Position numbers and translations under genes: made by a program
NCBI GenBank assembly: GCA_018228705.1
Contig: CP073694.1
Span: 1,984,001 to 2,048,000, forward strand
Direction: 5' to 3'
From: Dysosmobacter sp. Marseille-Q4140
Lineage (GTDB): Bacteria; Bacillota; Clostridia; Oscillospirales; Oscillospiraceae
Length of the DNA: 64,000 nt
In this document: positions 47,425-56,330 of the stretch, piece by piece
Layout of the letters: every line of letters begins with the position of its first letter
How positions within the stretch are numbered: position 1 is the first letter of the stretch
Notes under the pieces: generated by a model
Databases searched by the model: none
Seen by the model: the letters and a program-made list of their open reading frames with translations, nothing else
Told to the model about the DNA's origin: nothing

Positions 47425-47709
47425 TCACCCGAACAGCCGCTGGAAAAAGCCGCCCCGCTCGGCGCCGCCGTCCTCGTAGGAGATGGAGTCGATGCGGCCG
47501 TCCACGTGGAGCTCTCCGCCGTCCAGGGAGAGCTTCCCGATGTGCAGGTTCTCCCCGGTGACCACCAGCATGCCGGCGCCGGTGGACATGACGATGCCGG
47601 TCTCGTCAAAGCGCTCCACGTCCTCCACGCCGGAGACCGTCAGCCGTTCCCGGCCCGTCAGCTCCAGCCGGTGGGCGGACAGGGGCATGGTGTTGTAGTC
47701 GTCTTTCAT
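47425..47709 (-). CDS. yabP: Sporulation protein YabP
   Basis: A 94-residue protein required for spore cortex assembly, produced in the mother cell. Characteristic stretches are LELTGRERLTVSGVEDVERFDE and VTGENLHIGKLSLDGGELHVDG, split beta-strand repeats as in the family. GGGAGG precedes the ATG. It is 6 bp before yabQ and follows the S4-domain gene by 46 bp. Confidence 0.94.
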   Translation of the reverse strand: MKDDYNTMPLSAHRLELTGRERLTVSGVEDVERFDETGIVMSTGAGMLVVTGENLHIGKLSLDGGELHVDGRIDSISYEDGGAERGGFFQRLFG

Positions 47710-47755
47710 AGTGCCGATCCCTCCCTGTCCCCACTATATGGGCGGGAGGACCGGA

Positions 47756-48004
47756 TTATGCCCGGCCCACTTCCCGGTACAGCGCGGCGGCGTCGGCCTG
47801 GCGCACGGTCTCCTGGACCGACAGCACCTCCACCGTCACGGTGCGCACGCCGAAGCGCAGGGAGATCTGGTCTCCCACCTTCACCTCGTAGGAGGCCCGG
47901 GCGGGCTTTCCGTTGACGGTGACAAGCCCGTTGTCGCAGGCCTCATTGGCCACGGTCCGCCGCTTGATGAGGCGGGAGACCTTGAGATATTTGTCCAGAC
48001 GCAT
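47756..48004 (-). CDS. rqcP: S4 RNA-binding protein (YabO/RqcP, Hsp15 family)
   Basis: An 82-residue S4-domain protein: MRLDKYLKVSRLIKRRTVAN, then VNGKPARASYEVKVGD, the two halves of the fold. In Bacillus its homologue YabO (RqcP) assists the RqcH-directed C-terminal tailing of stalled nascent chains on 50S subunits. Position between yabP and mazG (with hup inserted) is conserved. The start has AAAGGAA. Confidence 0.93.
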   Translation of the reverse strand: MRLDKYLKVSRLIKRRTVANEACDNGLVTVNGKPARASYEVKVGDQISLRFGVRTVTVEVLSVQETVRQADAAALYREVGRA

Positions 48005-48027
48005 AGAAATGAGTTCCTTTCTGCGGG

Positions 48028-48059
48028 AAAAAGGCTGCCGGCACGTGCGTGCCGGCAGC
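48028..48059 (-). terminator. hup terminator
   Basis: On the minus strand an 11-bp perfect stem (48049-48059 with 48034-48044) followed by CCTTTTTC, 44 bp past the hup stop and overlapping the S4 gene leader. Confidence 0.85.
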
Positions 48060-48102
48060 TCTGTGCTCGCTGAAGTTTTCCCTCAGCGGGAAATGGACCG
48101 CC

Positions 48103-48378
48103 TTACTGGCCGACGGCGTCCTTCAGGGCCTTGCCGGCCTTGAACACGGGCACCACGGAAGCGGGGATCTCGATGGTCTCCTTGGTTTTGGGGTTGCGGC
48201 CCACGCGGGCGGCGCGCTTCTTGACCTCGAAGGAGCCGAAGCCCACCAGCTGGACCTTGTCGCCCTCCTTCAGGGCGGCGGTGATGGCGTCCAGAGCGGC
48301 GGTAATGACAGCCTCGGCCTCTTTCTTGGAAACCTCGGCAGAAACGGCCACGGCGTTGATCAGTTCGGATTTGTTCAT
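48103..48378 (-). CDS. hup: HU family DNA-binding protein
   Basis: A 91-residue histone-like protein. It starts [11 protein letters not shown], has the dimer interface [24 protein letters not shown] with the arginine-rich arm, and ends [11 protein letters not shown]. It coats and bends DNA. AGGAGG lies 9 nt upstream and a possible promoter TTAAGA-17-TATTAT lies before it. It separates mazG from the S4 gene, an insertion relative to Bacillus. Confidence 0.97.
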   Translation of the reverse strand: MNKSELINAVAVSAEVSKKEAEAVITAALDAITAALKEGDKVQLVGFGSFEVKKRAARVGRNPKTKETIEIPASVVPVFKAGKALKDAVGQ

Positions 48379-48445
48379 GGATGTTGTCCTCCTATGAAAT
48401 AATAAGATAGTTCGCTCTATTTCTTAACGCGCGTCAGTTCCGCGA

Positions 48446-49255
48446 TTAAGACGGGTCCTGTTCCTTGGCGGCCTTCCACAGCTCCACCAGTTCCGGCTCG
48501 GAGTATTCTCCCAGGGGCTTGTCCGCCAGCTGCTCCACCTTGCGGAAGCGGCTGTCGAACTTGTCACAGGCGCGGTGGAGGGCGTCCTCCGGGTCCACGC
48601 CGGACATCTGGGCGATCTTGGCTGCGATGAAGAGGGCGTCGCCCACCTCCTCCCGGACGCCGTGGGGACTGTCCGCGCCGGCGCCGGATTCCAGAGCCTC
48701 CCGCAGCTCCCGAACCTCCTCCTCCAGCTTGTCCAGGGCGCTGAGGACGCCGGACCAGTCGAAGCCGGCCTTGGCGGTCTTGCTCTGGATCTTCTCCGCC
48801 CGCCACAGGGCGGGCAGGGTGTGGGGCACGGCCTCCACCGCGTCGGCGGTGGACCGCTGGCCCTTCTCCTTGCGCTTGAGGGCCTCCCAGTTCACCAGCA
48901 CCTGCTCGGAGGTGTCGGCCTGCATGGTGCCGCCAAAGACGTGGGGGTGGCGGTAGACCAGCTTCTGGGCCACGCCGTCCACCACGTCCTCCATGGTGAA
49001 GCGGCCGGCCTCAGATTCGATCTGGGCGTGGAACACCACCTGCATCAGCACGTCCCCCAGTTCCTCGCACATGGCGTGGGGATCGTCCCGGTCGATGGCG
49101 TCCAGCACCTCGTAGGTCTCCTCCAGAAAATTGCGGCGGATGGAGGCGTGGGTCTGCTCCCGGTCCCAGGGGCAGCCCCCCGGGGCGCGCAGCAGCCGCA
49201 TGATCTCCAGAAAGTCCTCGTAGCCGTAACGCGGCTTATATTGAAAATCTACCAT
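48446..49255 (-). CDS. mazG: Nucleoside triphosphate pyrophosphohydrolase MazG (YabN-type)
   Basis: A 269-residue protein with two MazG domains. The first (about 20-115) carries the metal site EETYEVLDAID then EELGDVLMQVVFHAQI; the second (about 165-250) has EEVRELREAL and EEVGDALFIAAKI. It hydrolyses NTPs, possibly clearing abnormal nucleotides. It lacks the N-terminal methylase domain that Bacillus YabN carries. It lies between the SpoVB-like gene and hup. Confidence 0.95.
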   Translation of the reverse strand: MVDFQYKPRYGYEDFLEIMRLLRAPGGCPWDREQTHASIRRNFLEETYEVLDAIDRDDPHAMCEELGDVLMQVVFHAQIESEAGRFTMEDVVDGVAQKLVYRHPHVFGGTMQADTSEQVLVNWEALKRKEKGQRSTADAVEAVPHTLPALWRAEKIQSKTAKAGFDWSGVLSALDKLEEEVRELREALESGAGADSPHGVREEVGDALFIAAKIAQMSGVDPEDALHRACDKFDSRFRKVEQLADKPLGEYSEPELVELWKAAKEQDPS

Positions 49256-49345
49256 AACGCGCCTGCCTTTGCAAGAAAATTCGTTGGCAACTCCTTGAAA
49301 AACAAGGGTTTTTTTATTTTTTGGGAATTTGGAGGCCTCTCCGGC

Positions 49346-51001
49346 TCATCTCAGGTGCAGCAGCCGGATCACTTTGCCCCCGTGGGGCACGCCCTTGAGG
49401 TCCTCCGCCCGCAGGATCCGCATGGTGATGACCAGTACAAAGTAGACGATCACGCCCACCAGGATGCCGCCGAAAACGGCGATGGCGTTGGCCTTGTAGG
49501 CGGAGAGGCTGCCCTCCAGGGCGCGGTCCAGGAAGCCGTAGGAGGCCCAGGCGGCGGCGCCCATCAGGACCGAGGCGATCACCGGCTTGGTGAACAGCTG
49601 CAGGTAACGGGGCTTTTCCGCAGAGTATTTCCACACGAAGAACAGGTTCAGCAGCACGATCACCATGTAGCACAGCAGCGTGGAGATGGGGGCGCCGTAG
49701 ATGTTGATGTCGGGATTGCCCACCAGCACATAGTTGGACACCACCTTGGTGACGCCGCCGGCAATGACGGTGCAGATGGGGATGATCTCCCTGCCGTAGG
49801 TCTGCAGGATCACGTTGGTGAGGGTCATGAGGCAGATGAAGATGCAGGCGATGCCCAGCAGCTGCATATGGGGGCCGGCAGCCAGGGCGTCCTCCTGCTG
49901 CATGGGATAGAACATCACCAGGATGGGCCCGCCCAGAACGCTCAGGCCCACGCCCGCCGGAATGGTCAGCGCGGCGATCAGCCGGAAGGCGGAGGAGACG
50001 ATGCGGTTGGCCTGGGCGTTGTCGTGCCTGGCCATGGCCGCCGCCGCGAAGGGGATCAGGCTCATGGTGACGGGAAAGACAAAGGACGGGGGCAGGTTGA
50101 TCAGGTTCATGCCGAAGGAGTACTGACCGTACAGGGTGGCGGCCTCGTCCGCCAGCTGGGGAATGTCCTGGAGGCGGCCCAGGACGATGGAGGTGTCCAC
50201 CACGTTGATGATGCTCATGGCGGAGTTGCTCAGGGTGATGGGGATGCCGATGGCCAGGACCTTTTTGATCAGCGCGCCGCTGCTCTCAGGCACATCCAGG
50301 GACTCGGAGGGGGTGCGGTGGGTGAACAGATAGATCAGCAGGAAGATCAGCGCGGCCACCTCGCCCACCGTGACGCCTAAAATGGCGCCGGCGGCCACGT
50401 ATTCCGTGCCGGTGCTTCCCGCCAGGGCCAGCTGCTGCGCGATCTCCGGCTGCTGGCACTGCTGCAGGATCAGCCATGCCAGGGCCAGGCCCACGAACAG
50501 CTTGCACACGACCTCGATGATCTGGGAGACTGCGGTGGGCACCATGTTGCCCTGGCCCTGGGTGTAACCCCGGATGCAGGCCAGCACGCACACGCAGAAC
50601 ACCGCCGGGGCCAGGGCCCGGATGGGCCAGAAGCCCAGGGGCTCGTTCATCAGGCCCGCCAGCCAGTCCGCCTTGAAGTACATCAGGAGCGAGCCGATCA
50701 GACCCAGGGCGAAGAACAGCCAGATGGCCGTGCGGAAGATCTTGCGCTTTTCATTCTCCCGGCCCTGGGCCTGGGCCTGGCTGGTCAGCCGGGAGATCGC
50801 CAGGGGCAGGCCGGCAGTGGACACCGTCAGCAGGATGTTATAGATGCGGTAGCCCACGTCGAAATACGTCTGGCCCTCGCTGCCGACGATATTGCCGAAG
50901 GGGATCTTGTAAACGGCGCCCAGGATCTTGACGATGGCCACGGCGGAGGCCAGGATGGCCGCGCCGCCCATAAAGGATGACTTTTTGGATTGGTTGGACA
51001 T
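49346..51001 (-). CDS. SpoVB/MurJ-like lipid flippase (YabM-type)
   Basis: A 551-residue membrane protein with about 14 helices of the MOP superfamily. It begins GAAILASAVAIVKILGAVYK and has RIYNILLTVSTAGLPLAISR, the SpoVB/MurJ amphipathic and helix-1 region. It probably flips peptidoglycan lipid II for spore cortex or cell wall. It is the first gene of the yab cluster here, followed 90 bp on by mazG. Bacillus has two such paralogues (YabM, SpoVB), so which one it is cannot be told from sequence. Confidence 0.9.
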   Translation of the reverse strand: MSNQSKKSSFMGGAAILASAVAIVKILGAVYKIPFGNIVGSEGQTYFDVGYRIYNILLTVSTAGLPLAISRLTSQAQAQGRENEKRKIFRTAIWLFFALGLIGSLLMYFKADWLAGLMNEPLGFWPIRALAPAVFCVCVLACIRGYTQGQGNMVPTAVSQIIEVVCKLFVGLALAWLILQQCQQPEIAQQLALAGSTGTEYVAAGAILGVTVGEVAALIFLLIYLFTHRTPSESLDVPESSGALIKKVLAIGIPITLSNSAMSIINVVDTSIVLGRLQDIPQLADEAATLYGQYSFGMNLINLPPSFVFPVTMSLIPFAAAAMARHDNAQANRIVSSAFRLIAALTIPAGVGLSVLGGPILVMFYPMQQEDALAAGPHMQLLGIACIFICLMTLTNVILQTYGREIIPICTVIAGGVTKVVSNYVLVGNPDINIYGAPISTLLCYMVIVLLNLFFVWKYSAEKPRYLQLFTKPVIASVLMGAAAWASYGFLDRALEGSLSAYKANAIAVFGGILVGVIVYFVLVITMRILRAEDLKGVPHGGKVIRLLHLR

Positions 51002-51060
51002 GAAAAGAATACCTCGAATCCTTGAAAAAAATACGCAGAGCCCTCATTCGGAGAGGCAAA

Positions 51061-51098
51061 GACCGGCCCCCCACAGAAATACCTATGGCGGGGCCGGG
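51061..51098 (-). terminator. Terminator after pnp
   Basis: Leftward from pnp, CCGGCCCCGCC pairs with GGGGGGCCGG around a 14-nt loop and is followed by TCTTTG. The T-run is poor, so efficiency is uncertain. Confidence 0.55.
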
Positions 51099-51102
51099 CC
51101 CA

Positions 51103-51927
51103 TTATAACCGGCTGAGGCAGCCCTTGACCAGGGCGGAGAAGCGGGGACCGGCCTCGGCGGCTGCGGAGAGCACCTCGTCGGAGCTGAGGGGCTGATCCA
51201 GCACGCCGGCGGCCATGTTGGTGCACAGGGTAAAGCCCAGCACCGCCATGCCGCAGTGGGCGGCCACGATGGCCTCCGGCACGGTGGACATGCCCACCGC
51301 GCCGGCGCCTAAGACCCGGGCGGCCCGGACCTCGGCGGGGGTCTCGTACTGGGGACCGGGGAAGAACATATAGACGCCCTCCCGCAGGGGGATGGACAGC
51401 TCCGCCGCCGTCTGCCGGGCCACGGCCTGGAGGGCCGGGGTGTAGACGTGGCTCACGTCGGGGAACCGGGGGCCGAACTCGTCCAGGTTGGGGCCCCGCA
51501 GGGGGCTCATGCCGAAGAGCTTGATGTGGTCGGTGATGAGCATGATGTCGCCGGCGGAGAAGGCGGTGTTCACCGCCCCGGCGGCGTTGGTGACCACCAG
51601 GGTCTCCGCCCCCAGCAGCCGCAGCACCCGCACCGGATAGGTCACGTCCTCAAAGGACCAGCCCTCGTAGGTGTGGAGCCGGCCCTGCATGACGGCCACC
51701 TCCCGGCCCGCCAGACGGCCGAACACAAAGCGGCCCGCGTGGTCCGGGGCGGTGGAGCGCTTCATGTGGGGCACCTGGTCATAGGGGACGGCGATGGGGT
51801 CCGCCACCGCCTCGCCCAGGGAGCCGAGGCCCGAGCCCAAAATCAGCAGCACCCGGGGACGGAAGCCGCTCAGCCGGTCCGCCAGGGCCCGGGCGCTTTC
51901 CTGATACTGTTCATAGGTGTATTCCAT
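51103..51927 (-). CDS. punA: Purine-nucleoside phosphorylase
   Basis: A 274-residue trimeric-type phosphorylase releasing ribose-1-phosphate from inosine and guanosine. GSGLGSLGEAV (about 31-41) holds the phosphate loop, GRLHTYEGWS near 82-91 and TNAAGAVN near 113, and MSTVPEAIVAAHCGMAVLGF near 214 is the family signature. The ATG follows AAGGAGG. It starts the run of minus-strand genes that continues to recJ. Confidence 0.95.
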   Translation of the reverse strand: MEYTYEQYQESARALADRLSGFRPRVLLILGSGLGSLGEAVADPIAVPYDQVPHMKRSTAPDHAGRFVFGRLAGREVAVMQGRLHTYEGWSFEDVTYPVRVLRLLGAETLVVTNAAGAVNTAFSAGDIMLITDHIKLFGMSPLRGPNLDEFGPRFPDVSHVYTPALQAVARQTAAELSIPLREGVYMFFPGPQYETPAEVRAARVLGAGAVGMSTVPEAIVAAHCGMAVLGFTLCTNMAAGVLDQPLSSDEVLSAAAEAGPRFSALVKGCLSRL

Positions 51928-51939
51928 GTCGGGGCCTCC

Positions 51940-52335
51940 TTACAGCTTCTCGCCGCACTGGCGGCAGAACTGGTCGCCCTCCCGGGCCTCGCTGCCGCAG
52001 ACGGGGCACTCCCCCGCGGCGGCGTGCTGGCGGCCGATCTCGGCCTCCAGGGCGGCGATCTGCTCCTTCAGACCGTCGATCTCCTGGAGCTTTGCCAGCA
52101 GGGCCTCGGACTCGGTGGGGCTGCCGGTGTGGGTGGCGTAGATCATCTCCCCCACCTCCCGCAGCTGGAGGTTCACCTCCGCCCGCAGGTCCACCAGGCG
52201 GATGTTCAGCTTGGCCACGGACAGCAGCTCCCCGGCCTTCTTCCCCACGCCGTAGGCGGCGTCCACCGCCGCGTCGCTGACCTGGACGGCGGTGCGCTGG
52301 ACGCTGTCCAGCAGGTCCTGTACTTTCTCGTTCAT
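51940..52335 (-). CDS. Zinc-ribbon protein with coiled coil
   Basis: A 131-residue protein. A helical N-terminus (about 1-60, with AAYGVGKKAGELLSVAKLNI) and a coiled coil (about 50-105, LRAEVNLQLREVGEMIY and LQEIDGLKEQIAALEAEIG) lead to a C-terminal zinc ribbon: CPVCG...FCRQCG. This small type is widespread in Oscillospiraceae-like genomes and its role is unknown. The ATG follows GGAGG at 7 nt. It is in the same run as the kinase-like gene 54 bp upstream. Confidence 0.8.
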   Translation of the reverse strand: MNEKVQDLLDSVQRTAVQVSDAAVDAAYGVGKKAGELLSVAKLNIRLVDLRAEVNLQLREVGEMIYATHTGSPTESEALLAKLQEIDGLKEQIAALEAEIGRQHAAAGECPVCGSEAREGDQFCRQCGEKL

Positions 52336-52389
52336 GAAAAATCCTCCATTTCCGCCGCTGTGCGCGGCCAGATCCAAGGGACGGCGGGG

Positions 52390-53325
52390 TCAGTGGTTGT
52401 CGTAGGTGCTGCCGCCGATGAACTCCCGGGCCAGGGACTCCGGCGCCACGTATGCCTCGTCCATGTGCTCGATCTTCCGGAAGGCGGCCAGCATGGCGTC
52501 GGCCTCCGGGAATTTGCCGGCGGGCAGGGCCTCCAGCAGGGGCGTGACGATGGGCTTGAGGACGGAGAACTCAAAGGGCAGGCAGGAGTCGAACATGATG
52601 TCGGCGCTCTCCTTGTAGGGGGAGATGTACAGCCGCTCGCCCCGGTGAACATTGGGCCACATCTTCAATGTGAAGGCGGCGTCGCTGCCCCGGAACAGGT
52701 GGTCCCGGACGATCCGCCGGCACAGCCGCAGCCATGCGTGCTGAAACACCACGGTTCCGTCCTCGTCCACCAGGTTGCTGCGGGCGGCGATGTAGAGCTT
52801 GAAGGCGTGGGGGTTCTTGCCCACGATGATGTCGTTGAGGGCGTGAATGCCCTCGAAGATGGCCAGCTCGTCAGAGCCCAGCCGCAGGGGCTGGGAGAGG
52901 ATGTCGGAGCGCATCTGCCGGGCAAACTCATACTTGGGCACGTGGATGGTCTCCCCCCGGTCCAGCATGGAGAAGTGCCGGTTCAAAAGGTCCACGTCCA
53001 GGCAGAAGGGGGACTCGTAGTCGATCTGCCCCTCCCGGTTCCGGGGCGCGGTGTCCGGGTCGATGGTCTTGAAGTAATTGTCCATGGAGATGGTGTGGGT
53101 CTGGATCCCCATGCGCTCCAGGACCTCCTCGATCTTCAGCGCGGTGGTGGTCTTGCCGGAGCCGGAGGGGCCGGAGAGCAAAATCACGTGGGACTCACTC
53201 CGGTGGTCGGCGATGCGCTTGGCGGCGTTTTCCACCTTCTGGGCGAAGATGGCGTCGCATTCCTCGGCGTAGCCCTTGGGATCGCTGCGGACAGCGTCGT
53301 TGAGTGCTTTCAGGGAATAGGACAT
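52390..53325 (-). CDS. Uridine kinase-like P-loop phosphotransferase
   Basis: A 311-residue protein of the phosphoribulokinase/uridine kinase family. Walker A GPSGSGKTTTALK is near residue 51-63, the substrate loop SMDNYFKTIDPDTAPRN near 82-98 with a DYESP motif, and AIFEGIHALND near 155. A further C-terminal part (about 220-311) is not recognised. In many Firmicutes such genes are labelled nucleoside kinase; the substrate is unconfirmed. AAAGGAG precedes the ATG. Confidence 0.83.
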   Translation of the reverse strand: MSYSLKALNDAVRSDPKGYAEECDAIFAQKVENAAKRIADHRSESHVILLSGPSGSGKTTTALKIEEVLERMGIQTHTISMDNYFKTIDPDTAPRNREGQIDYESPFCLDVDLLNRHFSMLDRGETIHVPKYEFARQMRSDILSQPLRLGSDELAIFEGIHALNDIIVGKNPHAFKLYIAARSNLVDEDGTVVFQHAWLRLCRRIVRDHLFRGSDAAFTLKMWPNVHRGERLYISPYKESADIMFDSCLPFEFSVLKPIVTPLLEALPAGKFPEADAMLAAFRKIEHMDEAYVAPESLAREFIGGSTYDNH

Positions 53326-53341
53326 GGACAGCGCGCTCCTT

Positions 53342-54811
53342 TCACAGCTGGTCGTAGAAGGCGGCAAAGGCCTCCAGGTTGGCGAGGGCCTTTTCCGGCC
53401 GCTCCGTATACTCCTTGGGATATTTCAGGTTGAACACCCGCTGGATGCGGTTGGCGCCGGGCACCACCATTTTCGTGGAGCCCCCGGCGCCGAAGGACAA
53501 GATGGAGCACAGCTCCGACATGATATACACGTTGTACCAGCACACGCCGCCGGGGCGGGTCCAGCCGATGTTCTCAAAGCTGCCGGACATGTACTTCTGC
53601 CGGTAGAGGTAGTAGGGCCCGTAGCCCGCGCCCCGGAGGGCGCCCTCTGCGAAGCCCAGCATGGCGGCCACCGCTTCGGCCTCCGGCACCGCCAGGCCCT
53701 CCGTCAGAATGCGGCTGCCCTTTTTCAGCGCCAGGGTGTGGACGGTGATGTTGTCGGTGCCGAAGTCCAGGCACCGCTCCAGGGACCGGTGGAAGCCCGC
53801 CTCCGTGTCCTCGGGCAGTCCTGCGATCAGGTCCATGTTCACGTGGGGGAAGCCGTATTTGGCCACCAGGGCCATGGTGTCCTCGATCTCGGCGGCGCTG
53901 TGGCGGCGGCCGATGGCGCGCAGCACGTGGTCCTCCATGGTCTGGGGGTTCACGGACACCCGGGTGACGCCGTGGCGCTTCAATACCTCCAGCTTCTCGG
54001 CGGTGATGGTGTCGGGGCGGCCGGCCTCCACGGTGATCTCGCTGCACCAGCGGGTGTCGAAGGCGGTCTCAAAGGCCGTCAGCACCCGGTCCATCTGCTC
54101 CGCGGTCAGGGTGGTGGGGGTGCCGCCGCCCATGTAGAAGGCCCGGACCCGCAGGTCCTGCTCCCGGGCCATGGCGCCGCCGGCGCGGATTTCATCCACC
54201 AGGGTGTCCACATAGGGCGGCACCAGGGAAAAACTCTTTTCCACCGACTGGCTCACGAAGGAGCAGTAGGCGCAGCGGGTGGGACAGAAGGGGATGCCCA
54301 CGTACACGGCGATGTCCCGCTCCCCCAGCCCCGCCGCGGCCTGAGCCGCCACGGAGCCGGTCTCCACCGCCAGGGCCGCCCGCTCCGGCGTGACGAAATA
54401 CTCGTTCTCCAGGAACGCCTGAGCCTCCCGGGGCGTCTTTCCCTGCTCCAGGGCCCAGGTGACGGGCTTGTCGGGCCGGACGCCGGTCAGCATCCCCCAG
54501 GGCAGATCAGGCAGCCCCATCTCCCGCCGGGCCAGGTAGAAGCAGGCGCCCACGGCGTGGCGCCGCTGGCCCTCCCGGTCGAAGTCCGTGCCGGAGAGGG
54601 GGGCGCCGTAGGTGTAGACGCCGCTTTGACCGTGGAAAAAGAGATCGGTGGTCACCACCAGGTAGTCCCCCGCCTCGTCGCAGGTGATTTTTGCCCAGGC
54701 GCCGTCGCCGGGGACGATGGGCTCGTAGACGGGCAGCTCACCGGGAAAGAGGTTCATGAGGCTCTGCTCCACCACGTAGCGCTCGTCGTGGCCGTGAAAT
54801 TCCAGCTTCAT
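53342..54811 (-). CDS. hemZ: HemZ-type radical SAM coproporphyrinogen oxidase-like protein
   Basis: A 489-residue radical SAM protein. The cluster motif is C-x3-C-x2-C in IPFCPTRCAYCSF near 174-186, preceded by an about 165-residue N-terminal domain typical of HemZ. YMGGGTPTTL near 225 and MDLIAGLPEDTE near 330 match the HemN/HemW fold. HemZ is proposed to act in anaerobic haem synthesis but may instead handle other substrates. The start overlaps the MBL gene by 4 bp (ATGA). Confidence 0.9.
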   Translation of the reverse strand: MKLEFHGHDERYVVEQSLMNLFPGELPVYEPIVPGDGAWAKITCDEAGDYLVVTTDLFFHGQSGVYTYGAPLSGTDFDREGQRRHAVGACFYLARREMGLPDLPWGMLTGVRPDKPVTWALEQGKTPREAQAFLENEYFVTPERAALAVETGSVAAQAAAGLGERDIAVYVGIPFCPTRCAYCSFVSQSVEKSFSLVPPYVDTLVDEIRAGGAMAREQDLRVRAFYMGGGTPTTLTAEQMDRVLTAFETAFDTRWCSEITVEAGRPDTITAEKLEVLKRHGVTRVSVNPQTMEDHVLRAIGRRHSAAEIEDTMALVAKYGFPHVNMDLIAGLPEDTEAGFHRSLERCLDFGTDNITVHTLALKKGSRILTEGLAVPEAEAVAAMLGFAEGALRGAGYGPYYLYRQKYMSGSFENIGWTRPGGVCWYNVYIMSELCSILSFGAGGSTKMVVPGANRIQRVFNLKYPKEYTERPEKALANLEAFAAFYDQL

Positions 54812-55431
54812 GGGCGGTCCCCCGCCAGGGCCTGGAGCATAAAGGGATTGCTCCGCCGCTCCCGGTCCAGAGTGGAGGACTCCATGTGCCCGGGATACAC
54901 CGCCGGGTTCCCGCCCAGGGCGCCCAGCCGCGCCAGAGAGCGGAGGATCTTCCGGGAGGAGCCGCCGGGGAAGTCCGTCCGGCCGCAGGAGCCGGCGAAG
55001 AGGGTGTCCCCGCAGAAGAGGACCTCGCCGCAGCGCAGGGTCACGGACCCCTCGGAGTGGCCGGGGGTGGCCAGGACCTCCACCGTCAGGCCGCCCACGG
55101 AGAGGGTGTCCCCCTCGTCGTAGTCCGCGGCCTTGGGCACAGGCGGGAACAGCTGGGCCATGTAGGGATCGCCGTCATAGCGGTCCCGGCGGTTGAGATA
55201 GACGGGGATCTCCGGCCAGAGCTGCCGCAGCTCCGCCACGGCGCCGGTGTGGTCGTAGTGGCCGTGGGTCAGGAGAATGGAACAGGGGGTGCAGCCGGTC
55301 TCCTTCACGGCAGCGGCCACCGCCTCTGCGTCCCCGCCGGGATCGATAACGGCGCAGACCTTGGCCGCTTCGTCGCAGAGAATGTAGCAGTTGGTGCCGA
55401 TGGGGCCCACGCAAAGCGTTTTGATCTTCAT
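54808..55431 (-). CDS. MBL-fold metallo-hydrolase (glyoxalase II-like)
   Basis: A 207-residue metallo-beta-lactamase fold enzyme. It has the metal motif LTHGHYDHTGAVAEL (about 54-68), TPGHSEGSVTL near 129, and the FCGDTLFAGSCGRTDF strand near 143-158. These resemble hydroxyacylglutathione hydrolase-like proteins of Clostridia, usually found beside hemZ and dtd. Physiological thioester substrate unknown. GAGGTG precedes the ATG. Confidence 0.92.
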   Translation of the reverse strand: MKIKTLCVGPIGTNCYILCDEAAKVCAVIDPGGDAEAVAAAVKETGCTPCSILLTHGHYDHTGAVAELRQLWPEIPVYLNRRDRYDGDPYMAQLFPPVPKAADYDEGDTLSVGGLTVEVLATPGHSEGSVTLRCGEVLFCGDTLFAGSCGRTDFPGGSSRKILRSLARLGALGGNPAVYPGHMESSTLDRERRSNPFMLQALAGDRP

Positions 55432-55446
55432 GGTATCACCTCACGG

Positions 55447-55842
55447 TCAGTCCTGCCCGAGGGCGTCGGACAGGTCGGAAAAGCCGGGGAAATCGGTCCC
55501 CTTCTGCCGGTATACAGTCTCGAACGCGGCGCGGACCGCCTCGGAGGAGTTTACCTCCCGCTGCCGCAGCACCGGTCCCTCCGGATCGGGATAGCCGCAC
55601 TCCAGCAGATACCGGCCCTCCGGGGTCGCGGTACACTGGAGGAACCCCGCCTCCCGGGGGTCGTTGGGATCCATCCGCTCCAGAGCCACGTAGCTGTCCC
55701 GGTCCGGGCGCAGCCGGTCCAGGCCCCGCAGCAGGTCCGGCCAGTCAAAGTCGGCGGCGGGCATCCCGTCCACCGTCAGCGTCCAGTACCAGTTCAGGCC
55801 CGCGGGCCGGGCGGGTGGATTCTTTTTGTGGAAAAACAGCAT
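55447..55842 (-). CDS. Uncharacterised small protein
   Basis: A 131-residue product with several Trp/Tyr/Phe (LNWYWTLTVDG, DFDWPDLL, SYVALERMDP) and no signal or membrane segment. It looks like a compact soluble domain of alternating strands and helices. The ATG at 55842 is 9 nt from GGGAGG; the TTG two codons earlier is too near the ribosome site. It sits between the MBL and dtd genes. I do not recognise a family. Confidence 0.65.
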   Translation of the reverse strand: MLFFHKKNPPARPAGLNWYWTLTVDGMPAADFDWPDLLRGLDRLRPDRDSYVALERMDPNDPREAGFLQCTATPEGRYLLECGYPDPEGPVLRQREVNSSEAVRAAFETVYRQKGTDFPGFSDLSDALGQD

Positions 55843-55863
55843 GGGCAAGCACCTCCCGCTCCG

Positions 55864-56307
55864 TCAGCGCTGATCGGTGTCAAAGAGGATGGTCACAGGG
55901 CCGTCGTTGCAGGAGTCCACCTGCATGTCGGCGCCGAATTCCCCATGCTGCACCTCGAAGCCCCGCTGGCGGCAGCAGGTCATGAAGTGCTCATAGAGGG
56001 GGACGGCCAGGTCCGGCTTGGCGGCGCCGGAGAAGCCGGGCCGGCGGGAGGAGGTGTCAGCGTAGAGGGTGAACTGGCTTACCACCAGCAGCGCCCCGCC
56101 CGCCTGCTCCAGGCTCAAATTCATCTTGCCGTTCTCATCCTCAAAGACCCGCAGGTTGCAGATCTTCTCGGCCAGCTTCCGGGCGGTCTCCTCGCTGTCC
56201 TGGGGACCCACCCCCAGCAGCACCAGGAAGCCCCGGCCGATCCGGCCGGAGACCTCTCCGCCGATGGTCACGGATGCCCGGGACACCCGGGTCACGACTG
56301 CGCGCAT
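55864..56307 (-). CDS. dtd: D-aminoacyl-tRNA deacylase
   Basis: A 147-residue enzyme that hydrolyses D-amino acids wrongly attached to tRNA. It begins MRAVVTRVSRASVTIGGEV, has the active-site loop SQFTLYAD near 77-84 and the cross-subunit Gly-Pro motif in NDGPVTILF at the end. The ATG follows GGAG at 8 nt, removing six codons from the open frame. The relA-dtd pairing is common in Firmicutes; here a ~570-bp structured gap separates them. Confidence 0.95.
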   Translation of the reverse strand: MRAVVTRVSRASVTIGGEVSGRIGRGFLVLLGVGPQDSEETARKLAEKICNLRVFEDENGKMNLSLEQAGGALLVVSQFTLYADTSSRRPGFSGAAKPDLAVPLYEHFMTCCRQRGFEVQHGEFGADMQVDSCNDGPVTILFDTDQR

Positions 56308-56330
56308 GGGCGGCACTCCTTTCAAAGGTA

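Noticed and set aside
49286..49320. A plus-strand terminator-like hairpin with a long T-run between mazG and the flippase gene
   Set aside because: There is no plus-strand gene for it to end. It is probably fortuitous AT-rich sequence in the mazG leader, although an antisense transcript cannot be excluded.
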